A stretch of 63,809 nucleotides of DNA from Kiritimatiellia bacterium. Lineage in GTDB: Bacteria > Verrucomicrobiota > Kiritimatiellia > SS1-B-03-39 > UBA6053. Position 1 is the first letter of the stretch. The number at the start of each line of letters is the position of its first letter. The notes beneath the pieces are model-generated. The model did no database searches, was not told the DNA's origin, and saw nothing but the letters and a program-made list of their open reading frames with translations. The stretch lies in the NCBI GenBank assembly GCA_018401235.1, contig JAGYLC010000002.1:1-63809 (forward strand), read 5' to 3'. Made by a program: the position numbers and the translations under genes. Below are positions 8,886-17,006 of the stretch, piece by piece.

Positions 8886-9809
8886 TCAAATCACCTGCTT
8901 GAGCGTATCCTTGAGTGCGCGTCCGGAGGCTTGCAGTCCCTGAACTTCTTTTGGCCAGAGGTTGATTTCCACGTGATCCAACACTCCCGCCCGTCCGATC
9001 ACGGTGGGCACGCTGATGCTGATGTCCCGCAGGCCGTAACATCCGTGTTGCTGCGAACTGACCGGTAGCAATGCGTGCCGATCCAATGCCACCGCGTGCA
9101 CGGTTTCGGCAATGGTGGCCCCCACCGCCCAGCCCGCCCCGCCTTTCTTGCGAATCACCTCCGCACCACTTTGCTTGGTGCGGGTGAAAAGTTGATTCTG
9201 TAATGCCGGAGTGACCTGCTTAAGTCCCGCCAGCGGCAAACCGCCCACGGTGGCAGAAGACCAGACCGGGATCATGCTGTCGCCGTGTTCTCCCAAAATC
9301 AGGGCGTTCACCTGCGAAGCGTCCAAGGATAATTCCTGGGCGATCAGCGAACGGAACCGGGCCGTGTCCAGCATGGTGCCGAGTCCGTACACCTGTTGCC
9401 AGGGCAAGTTGAGCGTGCGAACAGCCAACTCCGTGAGAATATCCACCGGATTGGAGACCACAAACACCTGCGCCGTGGGTTTGTATCCGCCCTGATGCAT
9501 GCTTTCCAGAACACCTTTGAATAACTCCACGTTTCGGTTGATCAGGTCCAGCCGCGATTCATCCGGCTTGCGGCGAAGTCCGGCGGTGATCACGAAAATA
9601 TCGGTGTCTTTCGCCCGATCATAGTCACCCGCATAAATGCGTTGCCCCCCCAGAGAGGCCGCCCCATGTAACAAATCAAGCGCCTCGCCTTCGGCCAGGT
9701 CCTGATTGTAATCGAGGATTTGAATTTCTTTAACGATGCCCGCGCATTGCATGGCAAAGGCCGCATTGGATCCGACGCGGCCACCGCCGCCGATGATAGT
9801 TACTTTCAT
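8886..9809 (-). CDS. mdh: Malate/lactate dehydrogenase of the BMC locus
   Basis: A 307-residue NAD-dependent 2-hydroxyacid dehydrogenase of the LDH/MDH family. The Rossmann start is KVTIIGGGGRVGSNAAFA; the substrate loop reads AGLRRKPDESRLDLINRN, with Arg rather than Gln at the discriminating position, which favours malate/oxaloacetate; the catalytic His lies in GEHGDSMIP, which is the LDH-like spelling. A gene of this type ends the planctomycete/verrucomicrobial BMC loci, where it may recycle NADH made by the aldehyde dehydrogenase or act on lactate. Substrate choice between malate and lactate is not settled by sequence alone. Confidence 0.88.
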   Translation of the reverse strand: MKVTIIGGGGRVGSNAAFAMQCAGIVKEIQILDYNQDLAEGEALDLLHGAASLGGQRIYAGDYDRAKDTDIFVITAGLRRKPDESRLDLINRNVELFKGVLESMHQGGYKPTAQVFVVSNPVDILTELAVRTLNLPWQQVYGLGTMLDTARFRSLIAQELSLDASQVNALILGEHGDSMIPVWSSATVGGLPLAGLKQVTPALQNQLFTRTKQSGAEVIRKKGGAGWAVGATIAETVHAVALDRHALLPVSSQQHGCYGLRDISISVPTVIGRAGVLDHVEINLWPKEVQGLQASGRALKDTLKQVI

Positions 9810-9828
9810 AATGTTTGAGAGGTTAGAA

Positions 9829-9855
9829 GTTAGAGGTCAGAGGTCAGAAAGAGGG
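9829..9855. repeat. GAGGTCAG repeat, left arm
   Basis: TAGAGGTCAGAGGTCAGAAA overlaps the end of the four-helix-bundle gene. An inverted partner stands at 10346-10379, upstream of the same gene. Confidence 0.7.
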
Positions 9856-10310
9856 TCGGGGGATTCGGGGTAACCGGAAGGCAGGGTGGTGTGATAGACC
9901 GCGTCCGGTTCGCGAACCCATTTATGTTCGGAGCTTGGCAGGCGGGTTTCGAGATTTCGTTCGAGTCCGTTCAGCATTCGGATACACTCCTGGTAGCGGG
10001 TTTTCAATTCCGTGAATTTGTCTTCTGAAATGTAGGTTTTTCGATAGCCGATTCGAAGATGATGAATGGTTTCACCGGCTTCTCCCCGGGAACGGTTTAC
10101 ACCCTCAATCCGATTTTTGAGATGACGGTCGTCATTCTTCTCCGCAAGTTGTGCGGGAGAACTGTTCGAGGATCTTAACAATTGAGAAGTTAATTCAAAA
10201 CGCTCACTTCGGGGCCAGGTTTTACAGAGATCACACACCTCCAGATGCAGATCGCATAACCGAACATACACTGTCAAATTCTCAATATCTCTATAGGTCG
10301 TATCTGCCAT
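9837..10310 (-). CDS. Four-helix-bundle protein (S23/IVP-like)
   Basis: A 157-residue protein of the four-helix-bundle family first noticed as ORFs in intervening sequences of 23S rRNA genes. It opens with YRDIENLTVYVRLCDLHLEV (usual form 'f.dL.vwq.a..L...i'), has TSQLLRSSNSSPAQLAEK, where the family has 'q..RaavSi..NIaEG', and helix 3 with GETIHHLRIGYRK. The bundle pattern is complete with an added tail of about 30 residues that runs into a repeat. The protein sits between the aldolase and mdh and is bounded by inverted GAGGTCAG repeats, which suggests it arrived as a unit. It has no known role in BMCs. Confidence 0.82.
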   Translation of the reverse strand: MADTTYRDIENLTVYVRLCDLHLEVCDLCKTWPRSERFELTSQLLRSSNSSPAQLAEKNDDRHLKNRIEGVNRSRGEAGETIHHLRIGYRKTYISEDKFTELKTRYQECIRMLNGLERNLETRLPSSEHKWVREPDAVYHTTLPSGYPESPDPLSDL

Positions 10311-10345
10311 ATCTTCTTTCCTACTTTCTCACTTCAAACATCTGC

Positions 10346-10379
10346 ACCTGACCTCTCCCCTCCGACCTCTGACCGCTAG
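10346..10379. repeat. GAGGTCAG repeat, right arm
   Basis: CACCTGACCTCTCCCCTCCG and CGACCTCTGACC are inverse to the copy at 9829-9855. The repeat touches the stop codon of the aldolase gene. Confidence 0.7.
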
Positions 10380-11449
10380 AACGCCTTCATCACTTCATTC
10401 GTGATCTGTTGCACCAACGCTTCCGCACTATCATCGTATTCCGGTTGTTCACCGTTGGCGGCTGCAACCGGAGGAACCCCGCAAATCACCCCCGGTCGGA
10501 AATCGGAGTTGTCGCAGAGTTCGCACTCTTTCCAATTTTCCCGATAGTCATCCATGCCCAGGGCTTTGCGGATTCCGATCAATTCTTTGGCCTGTGGACC
10601 GGAAATGGTTTTCAGTTGTCCGCCCTTGAGCTGGGAGGCGATCCAAACGGTTTTGCAGTAGGCATCCGTATTTTCCATTTTCCAGTAGGCATCTTCAATA
10701 TCTTTGCCCCAGGTAATCACCCCATGGTTTTCCATGAGCACCGACTGGTGGTTCACCCCGATTTCGCCCACGGTGTCCGCATTTTCGGGACTGCCGGGCG
10801 TTTGATACGGCGCCATACCAATCTGGCCCAGAAACACTTCCGCTTCCGGGATCATGCAGGTGGGCGGCACCACGGAGGCCACTGCAAATGCGGTGGCGTG
10901 GGGCGGATGCGCGTGACAGCAGGCTTTGGCCTTGGGCTGACGTTTCATGATGCCGATGTGGGTCATCACTTCGCTGGTCCGCTTGCGGGTGCCAGCCAGC
11001 TGGGTTCCATTCATGTCCACCATGCACATATCCTCCGCGCTCATAAATCCTTTGGAGATCAGGGTCGGTGTGCACAACACCAAATTGTCGCCCACCCGAA
11101 TGGTGAGGTTCCCGCCGTTCCCGTCCACATAATCTTTGTTCCAGATCCGCTGTCCAATATCGGCCATGCGCTCCCGCAGGGTGGTGATCTCTTTGGAGTG
11201 ATAAAAGGCCTGCAGGTCCGCCGGCGATTGGGGATCCGATCCGGGAGTCCATTTATATTCATAATCCGGCACCACGGGTTCGGAAGCCTTGGCGGACGCG
11301 CCGCCCTTGATGGCAGTGCCCCCTTTGCGCTGCGCATCCTTGAGCAGATCGCGGGCGATGGGAGTCAGTTGGGCATCCGCCGGAACTCCGGAAGGTCCCT
11401 GCTTGGCCAGGATCGTTTTCATTTCGTTTGCGGTTATCAATTTTTTCAT
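10376..11449 (-). CDS. Class II aldolase of the fucose/rhamnose BMC
   Basis: Predicted to cleave fuculose-1-phosphate or rhamnulose-1-phosphate to dihydroxyacetone phosphate and L-lactaldehyde inside the microcompartment. The aldolase core (about residues 85-300) has GNGGNLTIRV, the Zn ligands in CHAHPPHATAFA and the later His in MENHGVITWG. It is about 130 residues longer than a plain FucA. The extensions look like encapsulation peptides: an N-terminal amphipathic helix (TANEMKTILAK), a second one (TPIARDLLKDA), and a C-terminal one (EALVQQITNEVMKAF) that resembles the aldehyde dehydrogenase N-terminus. Its start overlaps the upstream BMC-P stop by four bases. Confidence 0.9.
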   Translation of the reverse strand: MKKLITANEMKTILAKQGPSGVPADAQLTPIARDLLKDAQRKGGTAIKGGASAKASEPVVPDYEYKWTPGSDPQSPADLQAFYHSKEITTLRERMADIGQRIWNKDYVDGNGGNLTIRVGDNLVLCTPTLISKGFMSAEDMCMVDMNGTQLAGTRKRTSEVMTHIGIMKRQPKAKACCHAHPPHATAFAVASVVPPTCMIPEAEVFLGQIGMAPYQTPGSPENADTVGEIGVNHQSVLMENHGVITWGKDIEDAYWKMENTDAYCKTVWIASQLKGGQLKTISGPQAKELIGIRKALGMDDYRENWKECELCDNSDFRPGVICGVPPVAAANGEQPEYDDSAEALVQQITNEVMKAF

Positions 11450-11757
11450 AAGGTTTCTCCTTCGCCGGGGGGCGAATAATGTAGTTTCTCTAAAATCATG
11501 CAGTTGTAGGCGTCCACCGGGGTTTCGTCACAAAAGGCCATGCAGGCTTCTCCACCCTCACTGAACGCGACCCGGTCTCCTATGTCCGCGCCCAAATCAT
11601 CAAACATCACCAGCGAGTTTCCTTTCGGCAACGGTTCCAAACTGTCCCGAAGCAACTGTTCGCGGGTGGCGGGCAACACCAAAAAAAAACGTCCGCCTTT
11701 GTAACTGTCCAGTTTGTGACCAAAAGTGACCCGGCCAATGATGTGACCGATTTTCAT
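11446..11757 (-). CDS. BMC-P (EutN/CcmL) shell vertex protein
   Basis: A 103-residue pentamer-forming vertex protein that caps the corners of the BMC shell. It begins MKIGHIIGRVTFGHKLDSYKG, the EutN/CcmL start, and has MFDDLGADIGDRVAFSEGGE, the pore-side 'D..GAG.GD.V....G' segment. The upstream frame is open further, but homology and the four-base overlap with the preceding gene's stop fix the start at 11757. Confidence 0.93.
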   Translation of the reverse strand: MKIGHIIGRVTFGHKLDSYKGGRFFLVLPATREQLLRDSLEPLPKGNSLVMFDDLGADIGDRVAFSEGGEACMAFCDETPVDAYNCMILEKLHYSPPGEGETL

Positions 11758-12020
11758 GCCTCCACCTCGTCCACGATGTGAGTGATCATATTGCGCAACG
11801 GACTTTTCGGATCTTTCACCCACTCGCGCAGGGTGTCCCCGTCGCTGCTGATGATTACCCGCTGATGCAGTCCCGCCCCCATATCATCCAACGCGATAAT
11901 CGGAGTGGAAATCTCATTCCCCTCCTCGTCAATGGGCTGACAAATCGCCAGTCGCCAGCCCTTGGCACTCGGGTGCCGAATGGTGGCGGTGGCGGATCCA
12001 TCTATGCGGGCGAGGTACAT
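11754..12020 (-). CDS. BMC-P (EutN/CcmL) shell vertex protein
   Basis: An 88-residue vertex protein. It shows MYLARIDGSATATIRHPSA, then IALDDMGAGLHQRVIISSDGD, the family's 'D.vGAG.Gd.V..s.Gs' segment, and a short C-terminal tail with MITHIVDEV corresponding to the 'aaiiGIVD' strand. It is one of three BMC-P genes here, as in planctomycete-type loci. It lies 10 bases after the aldehyde dehydrogenase and overlaps the next BMC-P gene by four bases. Confidence 0.93.
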   Translation of the reverse strand: MYLARIDGSATATIRHPSAKGWRLAICQPIDEEGNEISTPIIALDDMGAGLHQRVIISSDGDTLREWVKDPKSPLRNMITHIVDEVEA

Positions 12021-12030
12021 GAGTCGGTTT

Positions 12031-13460
12031 TTAAAACAGGTTGAGGTTGTCCACCATTACGCAACGCCGTTTGCGGGTGAAGGTGAGAGGAGTGGTGATG
12101 CCTTCGCCGGTGGTGGTGGCGATCGAGAAACTCGAATAGCCCTCTCCTCCAATTCCCAGCCCTGCGGTGCAGGCCCCGTTTTTCACAAACAAGGTGCTGT
12201 CCAGCGCCTTGGCCATGTAGGTCATGTGTTCCACATTCAAGGTATGGATCATGGAGGAATGTTTGTAGTTGTGCTCGCTTTCTTTGGCCAGTTCCACCGC
12301 TTCGTGAATGTCCCGAACCCGAATCACCGGCACCATCGGCATCATTTGCTCTTCTTCGACGAAGAGGTGATCCTTGTCGGTTTCGGCAAACAACAATTCG
12401 GTTCCCTGGGGGATGCTGCGCCCGGCAATTTTTGCCAGCATATCCGGCGAGGCACCTACCAGTGCCCGGTTCAGCACGGCCTTGGAACAGCCGCCGGCTC
12501 CGTTCGTGGTATTGAAGGCTTCCGCGGTGAGTGCATTCAATTCGCGGTCGTTCAACTGCACCGCTCCGGCGCGTTTGAACGCTTCCAGGAATTGCGAGTA
12601 GACTTTATCCAAGACGAAAATCTGTTTTTCCCCGATGCAGAGGAGGTTGTTGTCAAACGAAGCCCCGAAAATGATGTCGCGGGCCGCCTTGTCCAGCCGG
12701 GCGGATTCGTCCACCACCACCGGGGGATTTCCGGGGCCCGCGCAAATCGCGCGCTTGCCGCTGGCCATCGCCGCCTTCACCACTCCGGGACCCCCGGTGA
12801 TCACCAGCAGGTTCACGTCCGGGCTGGCGCAGAGTTCGTTGAAGCTGTCGAGGGTCGGTTCTTCAATAATGGTGATGATGTTGGAAATCCCCAACTCGCG
12901 CTCAATTTCCGCGTTGAAGGTCCGCACCGCCGTCGCCGCGCATTTGGCGCCGCCGGGATGGGCATTGAATACGGCGGTGTTTCCGCCTGCCACAATATTG
13001 ATCACATTGCAGGCCAGGTCGGGATGGAGTGGGTCACCGGCGTAATCGCCCACACACGCCGAAGGTGTTTTCCTCCGCCAAATCCCGTGGTCTCGGACAT
13101 GCCGTAGGGCCGAAGCCATTCAGCCCCGGAAGATTTTGAATCCCCTGCAACTTTGCGATTTTATGGTCGAGACGCCCAATTTTGGTTTCGTCGGTTTCCC
13201 AGCTTTCCCCATTTCCTCATCCTTGGCGGTGCAAATTCGTTTAACGATGTCCGCGCCTGTACCCGTCTTGGTCCACTGGTGCGAAGTTGCTCCAGCCACC
13301 CGGGCCTGCCGCCTCGAGTTCGCGTCAGGAACGCGGGTTTCCCGAGCCTCCGCGCACATCCCGCAGGAGGCGGAGGAGGGGGCCGATGGGCCTTTACGGA
13401 ATTCTGCAACACTTCTTCCACGATGTTGCGTACCAATTCTTCACTTACTTGTTTTTGCAT
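12031..13460 (-). pseudogene. CoA-acylating aldehyde dehydrogenase of the BMC, frameshifted N-terminal third
   Basis: Should oxidise L-lactaldehyde to lactyl-CoA with NAD. The last 350 codons are open and carry CNVINIVAGGNTAVFNAHPGG, TGGPGVVKAAMASGKR, AGPGNPPVVVDE and the catalytic Cys in NLLCIGEKQ. The start at 13460 encodes an encapsulation-peptide helix, SEELVRNIVEEVLQNSV. Between 13430 and 13025 the protein hops among all three frames: DIVKRICTAKDEEMGK, then ETDETKIGRLDHKIAKLQG, then AEWLRPYGMS, then AITPVTHSIPT. At least four small indels are needed, mostly in G/C runs. Because family residues persist in the other frames, I suspect sequence error rather than decay. Confidence 0.88.
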
Positions 13461-13785
13461 AGTTGTTCCCGCCGCGAAGACGCGGCATTAGTCAGAGGAT
13501 TTAAAAATATTGGTACCAGCACATCCACGGAATCGACAATTCCGGTTACCGCGGCATCGATCCAGGCAGGGAGAGGCCTTTGACTTTCAGGCCGAGCTGC
13601 CCTGCACAAACATCACCAGCTCCCCCACCCGGCACCGACGGAATCGACGACCACCACCGTGTTGGATCGGACCTTAATTGGGTAGTTCTCCTCGTCCACC
13701 AGCATTGGACGGATGAAACTGCGCCCCTGCATCGCCTCGTCCTTTTTGCTGGAGACGACCTGACCGATACGCGTGCCAAAAACAT
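13445..13785 (-). pseudogene. BMC-P shell vertex protein, frameshifted
   Basis: The third vertex protein of the locus. From ATG 13785, MFLARV is followed in other frames by GQVVSSKKDEAMQG, ML-VDEENY, SNTVVVVDSVGAG, GELVMFVQGSSAR and finally IDAAVTGIVDSVDVLVP, all standard EutN/CcmL elements in the right order. Several single-base indels split it. The end overlaps the aldehyde dehydrogenase start by 16 bases. The 113-codon span fits the family. Sequence error is more likely than decay. Confidence 0.82.
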
Positions 13786-13788
13786 CGC

Positions 13789-14086
13789 TTACTTCTTGGC
13801 GGCGGCGGTTGCGCGGGGTAGGATCGCAGCCACTTCGTCGTGCGGACGCGGGATAGCCTGCATGCTCACGACTTCGCCGATTTCGGAGGCCGCCTGGTTG
13901 CCGACTTCAATCGGCAACGCCTTTACAGCCGCCGCATCGCCTTCGATCATCGCGGAACGAGACCCGCTGCCCGTTTCATCCGGGCCGACCAGGGTGACGT
14001 CCGCTGCTTTCCTTTATTGCGTCCCGTTCAGCGACCAGACAAACCAGTCCTTTCGTTTCGAGTATTCCTAATGCTTTTTGTGCCAT
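13789..14086 (-). pseudogene. BMC-H shell hexamer protein, frameshifted
   Basis: From ATG 14086, MAQKALGILETKGLVCLV matches the BMC-H start (ALGmIEtkGl). Other frames then give DAMIKAADVTLVG-like, MIEGDAAAVKA, VGNQAASEIGEVVSMQAIPRPHDEV and TAAAKK to a stop at 13789. The order and spacing equal a complete 98-residue hexamer protein, broken by several indels. It is the third BMC-H of the locus, placed between ackA and a BMC-P gene. Confidence 0.84.
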
Positions 14087-14116
14087 GATGTAGTTCCTTT
14101 GGGTTGTGTTGTTAAA

Positions 14117-14217
14117 GAGGGTAGAGGGTAGAGGTCAGAGGTCAGGGAATATGTAGAATTGAGAAAAGTGATCGTCATTGAAGTTTATCCTCTGACCTCT
14201 GAATTCTGACCTCTCTC
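14117..14217. repeat. Paired GAGGTCAG repeats forming a hairpin
   Basis: GTAGAGGTCAGAGGTCAGGG at about 14128-14147 faces TCCTCTGACCTCTGAATTCT from 14188 on, so the arms can pair across about 40 bases. It lies between ackA and the third BMC-H gene and could act as a processing or attenuation site, or simply be a mobile repeat. Confidence 0.65.
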
Positions 14218-15384
14218 CAGTAGTCGTTTCGTTTCCCGGGCAACCACCAGCTCTTCGTTGGTGGGGATGACCCAGGCTTGTATTTTAGAGGCATCCGAAT
14301 GGATGGGGCCTTCACTGTGTAAATCGTCATTTTTAGAGGGCTCGATGGTGAGTCCAATCTCTTCCAGTCCCGCGCATACCGCTTCGCGCAACCAAGGATT
14401 GTGCTCCCCGATGCCGGCGGTAAAGACCAAGGCGTCCAGACCGCCCATTTTGAGCATGTAACTGCCAATATAGCTGCGGATAGAATCGACCAGCACATCC
14501 AGAGCGAGTTGCGCATCGGCATTGCCCGCCTCCGCCGCCGCTTTGATGTCGCGCAGATCGTTGCTGACTCCCGATATTCCCAACAGACCGCCTTCTTTGT
14601 TCATCTGCCGCACCGCTTCTTCCACCGATAGGCCCAATTTGGACATCGCGTAGGGGAGCGCATTGGAATCGAGATCGCCCACCCGGTTGTTCTGAGGCAA
14701 ACCGGATTGCGGACTTAATCCCATGCTGGTGCCGATGGCTACTCCGCTGAGGGTCCCCGTCACCGAACTACTTCCTCCCAAGTGGCAGGACACCATTCGG
14801 AATGGGTTGGCGGGAGCCTCTCCCGGTCCTTTGGTGTAGAGATCTCGCACTCGATCCGCCACATCCGGTCGATTCATCCGCTCCGCCGCCCGTTGGGCCA
14901 CAAACTTGTGACTGGCCCCGTGAAAGCCAAGTCGCTCAATTCCCAAATCCCGCCAACTTTTGGGCAGGGCATAGGTGCGTGCAGCCTTGGGCACCCACTG
15001 ATAGAAGGCGGTTTCGAACAAGGCCACCCGCTGAATGGACGGGTAAGTGTCCCGAAAATAGCGAATCCCGGCGGCGTAGGGCGGATTGTGCGCCGGCGCG
15101 ATTTCTTTGAAATCGTCCAGAGCCTTCAACGCCCGGTCATCCGCCGGCACACAGCCGGACAGATCTTTTCCTAGCACCGTTTTGAATCCCACCGCGTCCA
15201 GAGACTCAATGGAGGAGAGATGTCTCTCCTCCACCAACTTCTGTAAACACGACTCGATCGCCTGACCGTGATCGGTCACCCGCTCGAGGCCGCCTTCCGC
15301 CCGCACACACTCCGTCGCCCCGTCCATGTCAAACAGACGGTACTTAAACGAGGTGGAGCCGATGTTGGCGACGAGGATTTTCAT
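14185..15384 (-). CDS. ackA: Acetate/propionate kinase family (BMC acyl kinase)
   Basis: Transfers phosphate from an acyl phosphate to ADP. In this locus it would convert lactyl-phosphate from PduL into lactate and ATP. The ASKHA start ILVANIGSTSFKYRLFD is present, along with APAHNPPYAAGI, FETAFYQWVP (family FDTAFHQTMP), the catalytic-loop GFHGASHKFV, CHLGGSSSVTG, and FTAGIGEHNPWLRE. At 399 residues it is full length. Only 10 bases separate it from the upstream BMC-H gene. A GAGGTCAG repeat covers its last codons. Confidence 0.92.
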   Translation of the reverse strand: MKILVANIGSTSFKYRLFDMDGATECVRAEGGLERVTDHGQAIESCLQKLVEERHLSSIESLDAVGFKTVLGKDLSGCVPADDRALKALDDFKEIAPAHNPPYAAGIRYFRDTYPSIQRVALFETAFYQWVPKAARTYALPKSWRDLGIERLGFHGASHKFVAQRAAERMNRPDVADRVRDLYTKGPGEAPANPFRMVSCHLGGSSSVTGTLSGVAIGTSMGLSPQSGLPQNNRVGDLDSNALPYAMSKLGLSVEEAVRQMNKEGGLLGISGVSNDLRDIKAAAEAGNADAQLALDVLVDSIRSYIGSYMLKMGGLDALVFTAGIGEHNPWLREAVCAGLEEIGLTIEPSKNDDLHSEGPIHSDASKIQAWVIPTNEELVVARETKRLLERGQNSEVRG

Positions 15385-15394
15385 CGGATATCAC

Positions 15395-15673
15395 TTAGCC
15401 GATATACGCACCGAGACCGCTGAGGTCGTCGTGCGGACGCGGAATCACCTGTACGGATTTCACCGTGCCGATTTGCGAAGCGGATTCCGCTCCCACTTCA
15501 ACTGCGGCTTTTACCGCCGCCACGTCGCCGTGAAAAAATCCAGTGACCAAGCCACTGCCTACTTTTTCCCAGCCGGACATGGTAACGTCCGCCGCTTTCA
15601 ACGCCGCGTCCGCCGCTTCCATCAAGGTGGTCAATCCCACCGTTTCAATCATTCCTAATGCTTGTTTTGCCAT
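15395..15673 (-). CDS. BMC-H shell hexamer protein
   Basis: A 92-residue hexameric shell protein. It starts MAKQALGMIETVGLTTLMEA and has ALKAADVTMSGWEKVGSG, HGDVAAVKAAVEVGAESA and VIPRPHDDL, the standard BMC domain in order. The pore-proximal loop is 'EKVGSGL'. It follows another BMC-H gene by 18 bases, so two hexamer types would be made from the same transcript. Confidence 0.96.
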   Translation of the reverse strand: MAKQALGMIETVGLTTLMEAADAALKAADVTMSGWEKVGSGLVTGFFHGDVAAVKAAVEVGAESASQIGTVKSVQVIPRPHDDLSGLGAYIG

Positions 15674-15691
15674 AATAAGGTTCCTTATGTT

Positions 15692-15961
15692 TTACAGTCC
15701 AAATTGTTTCACGAGATCCGGGTGGGGTCGTGGAATCACATGCGAGGCGACCAGTTCGCCCACGCGGGAGGCTGCTTCGGCACCGGCTTCCACCGCTGCT
15801 TTCACGCTGCCCACATCGCCTTTGACCGTGATGGTAATATAACCACCGCCAATCGGGATTTGCTTTGCCAGCTTTACGCCGGCGGCTTTGACCATGGCAT
15901 CACTGGCTTCAATGCTGCCGGCCAGTCCTTTCGTTTCGATAATTCCCAGGGAATCACTCAT
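15692..15961 (-). CDS. BMC-H shell hexamer protein
   Basis: An 89-residue hexameric shell protein: SLGIIETKGLAGSIEASDAM, VKLAKQIPIGGGYITITVKG, DVGSVKAAVEAGAEAA and VIPRPHPDL. Its pore region IPIGGGY differs from the EKVGSG loop of the neighbouring copy, which suggests different pore selectivity. It lies 63 bases downstream of pduL. Confidence 0.96.
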   Translation of the reverse strand: MSDSLGIIETKGLAGSIEASDAMVKAAGVKLAKQIPIGGGYITITVKGDVGSVKAAVEAGAEAASRVGELVASHVIPRPHPDLVKQFGL

Positions 15962-16024
15962 GTTTTTTTCCTCTTCGTTACAGGTTCAACCCCGCGACTG
16001 CGGGATCAGGGGTTAGGGTTTCAT

Positions 16025-16708
16025 TTACAATTTTAAAAGTTCGCAGGGAGTATCCGGACGCAGATCGCAGGCATTGCCCTCATCCGTATCAATATGAATT
16101 TCCAGTTTGATGCCGTCCCCGACTCGAACCTGAATCCGGTCGAAGCTCATGGCCAGGGGTCCCCCCACGTTCAGCCGCATCATCTCTCCATTCTTCACTC
16201 CATAAAAATCAGCGTCAGCCGGACTCATGTGCACATGGGGTGCCGCCCGGATAATGCCCTCGTCCAGTTCCAAGGTGCCCTCGGGCCCCATGATCAGCCC
16301 GGGCGCACTTCCCTTCACGTCCCCCGAAATCCGGGTGGGCACGTTCCGAATTCCCAGCGCAATCGAATCCGTGTAGGCCAGTTCAATCTGATTCACATCC
16401 CGACAGGGACCCAAAATGCGCAAATTCGAAATCACCCGACTCCGCGGCCCCACCAGCGTAATCATTTCCTCCGCCGCAAAATAGCCATCCTGATACAGCC
16501 ACTTCTTCGGAGTCAGGGTGTGTCCGGCACCGAACAATTTCTCCACCGCCGCCTGGGTCAAATGCGCATGCCGCGCACTCACATTTACCAACAGCGGATT
16601 CGGCGCATTCACTTTCCGCGGAATCGGCAGCCCCATGGCCGCATACACCTGAGCGCGGACCTGGGCTTCAATCGATTGACGTGTCGTAGGTGTAGATTTC
16701 GTTGCCAT
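16025..16708 (-). CDS. pduL: PduL-type phosphotransacylase
   Basis: Exchanges CoA for phosphate on an acyl group, here probably lactyl-CoA to lactyl-phosphate, and returns CoA within the compartment. The two PduL domains are seen as NVSARHAHLTQAAVEKLFG with Zn-binding His residues and the later APHVHMSPADADFYGVKNG with further His ligands. An N-terminal helix RQSIEAQVRAQVYAAMGLP is a typical encapsulation peptide. The 227-residue length is normal. It is the first gene of the BMC operon, so the promoter should lie in 16709-17006. Confidence 0.95.
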   Translation of the reverse strand: MATKSTPTTRQSIEAQVRAQVYAAMGLPIPRKVNAPNPLLVNVSARHAHLTQAAVEKLFGAGHTLTPKKWLYQDGYFAAEEMITLVGPRSRVISNLRILGPCRDVNQIELAYTDSIALGIRNVPTRISGDVKGSAPGLIMGPEGTLELDEGIIRAAPHVHMSPADADFYGVKNGEMMRLNVGGPLAMSFDRIQVRVGDGIKLEIHIDTDEGNACDLRPDTPCELLKL

Positions 16709-17006
16709 GGGAGCACTCTTAACCAGAAAAGCCCCCTTGACAATCGAAATTTTTCATTTGTGGGCAAAAACCACTATTACCCACACATATCCACATATTA
16801 CCAACACTCCGTTCCCCTGGACAACAGGAAAGTATTCCAAAAGGAACTGTATGTCCCAACGGGACAAAAACCGATTGCCCAGGGTATCACTCCTCTTGCA
16901 TGGCACCTGGATTCAGATATCCACATCAATCGTAACACTGTGATACCATCGCTCATAGTGGGGCCGTTCTACCCCTTTTCCCACTTGGGTGATCGGAGTG
17001 ACAGAC
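16709..17006. other. Presumed control region upstream of the BMC operon
   Basis: No coding sequence. Read on the minus strand, the part nearest pduL contains spaced TGTGG words (ATGTGGATATGTGTGG), which could be regulator half-sites, but no clear -35/-10 pair was found. The distal part holds a dispersed repeat at 16851-16886. Confidence 0.35.
16851..16886. repeat. TGTCCCAACGGGACA / CCCAGGGT repeat, partial copy
   Basis: TGTCCCAACGGGACAAAAAC followed by GATTGCCCAGGGTATC matches the beginning of the copy at 8620-8705 but lacks the closing ACCCTGGG arm. Confidence 0.6.
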
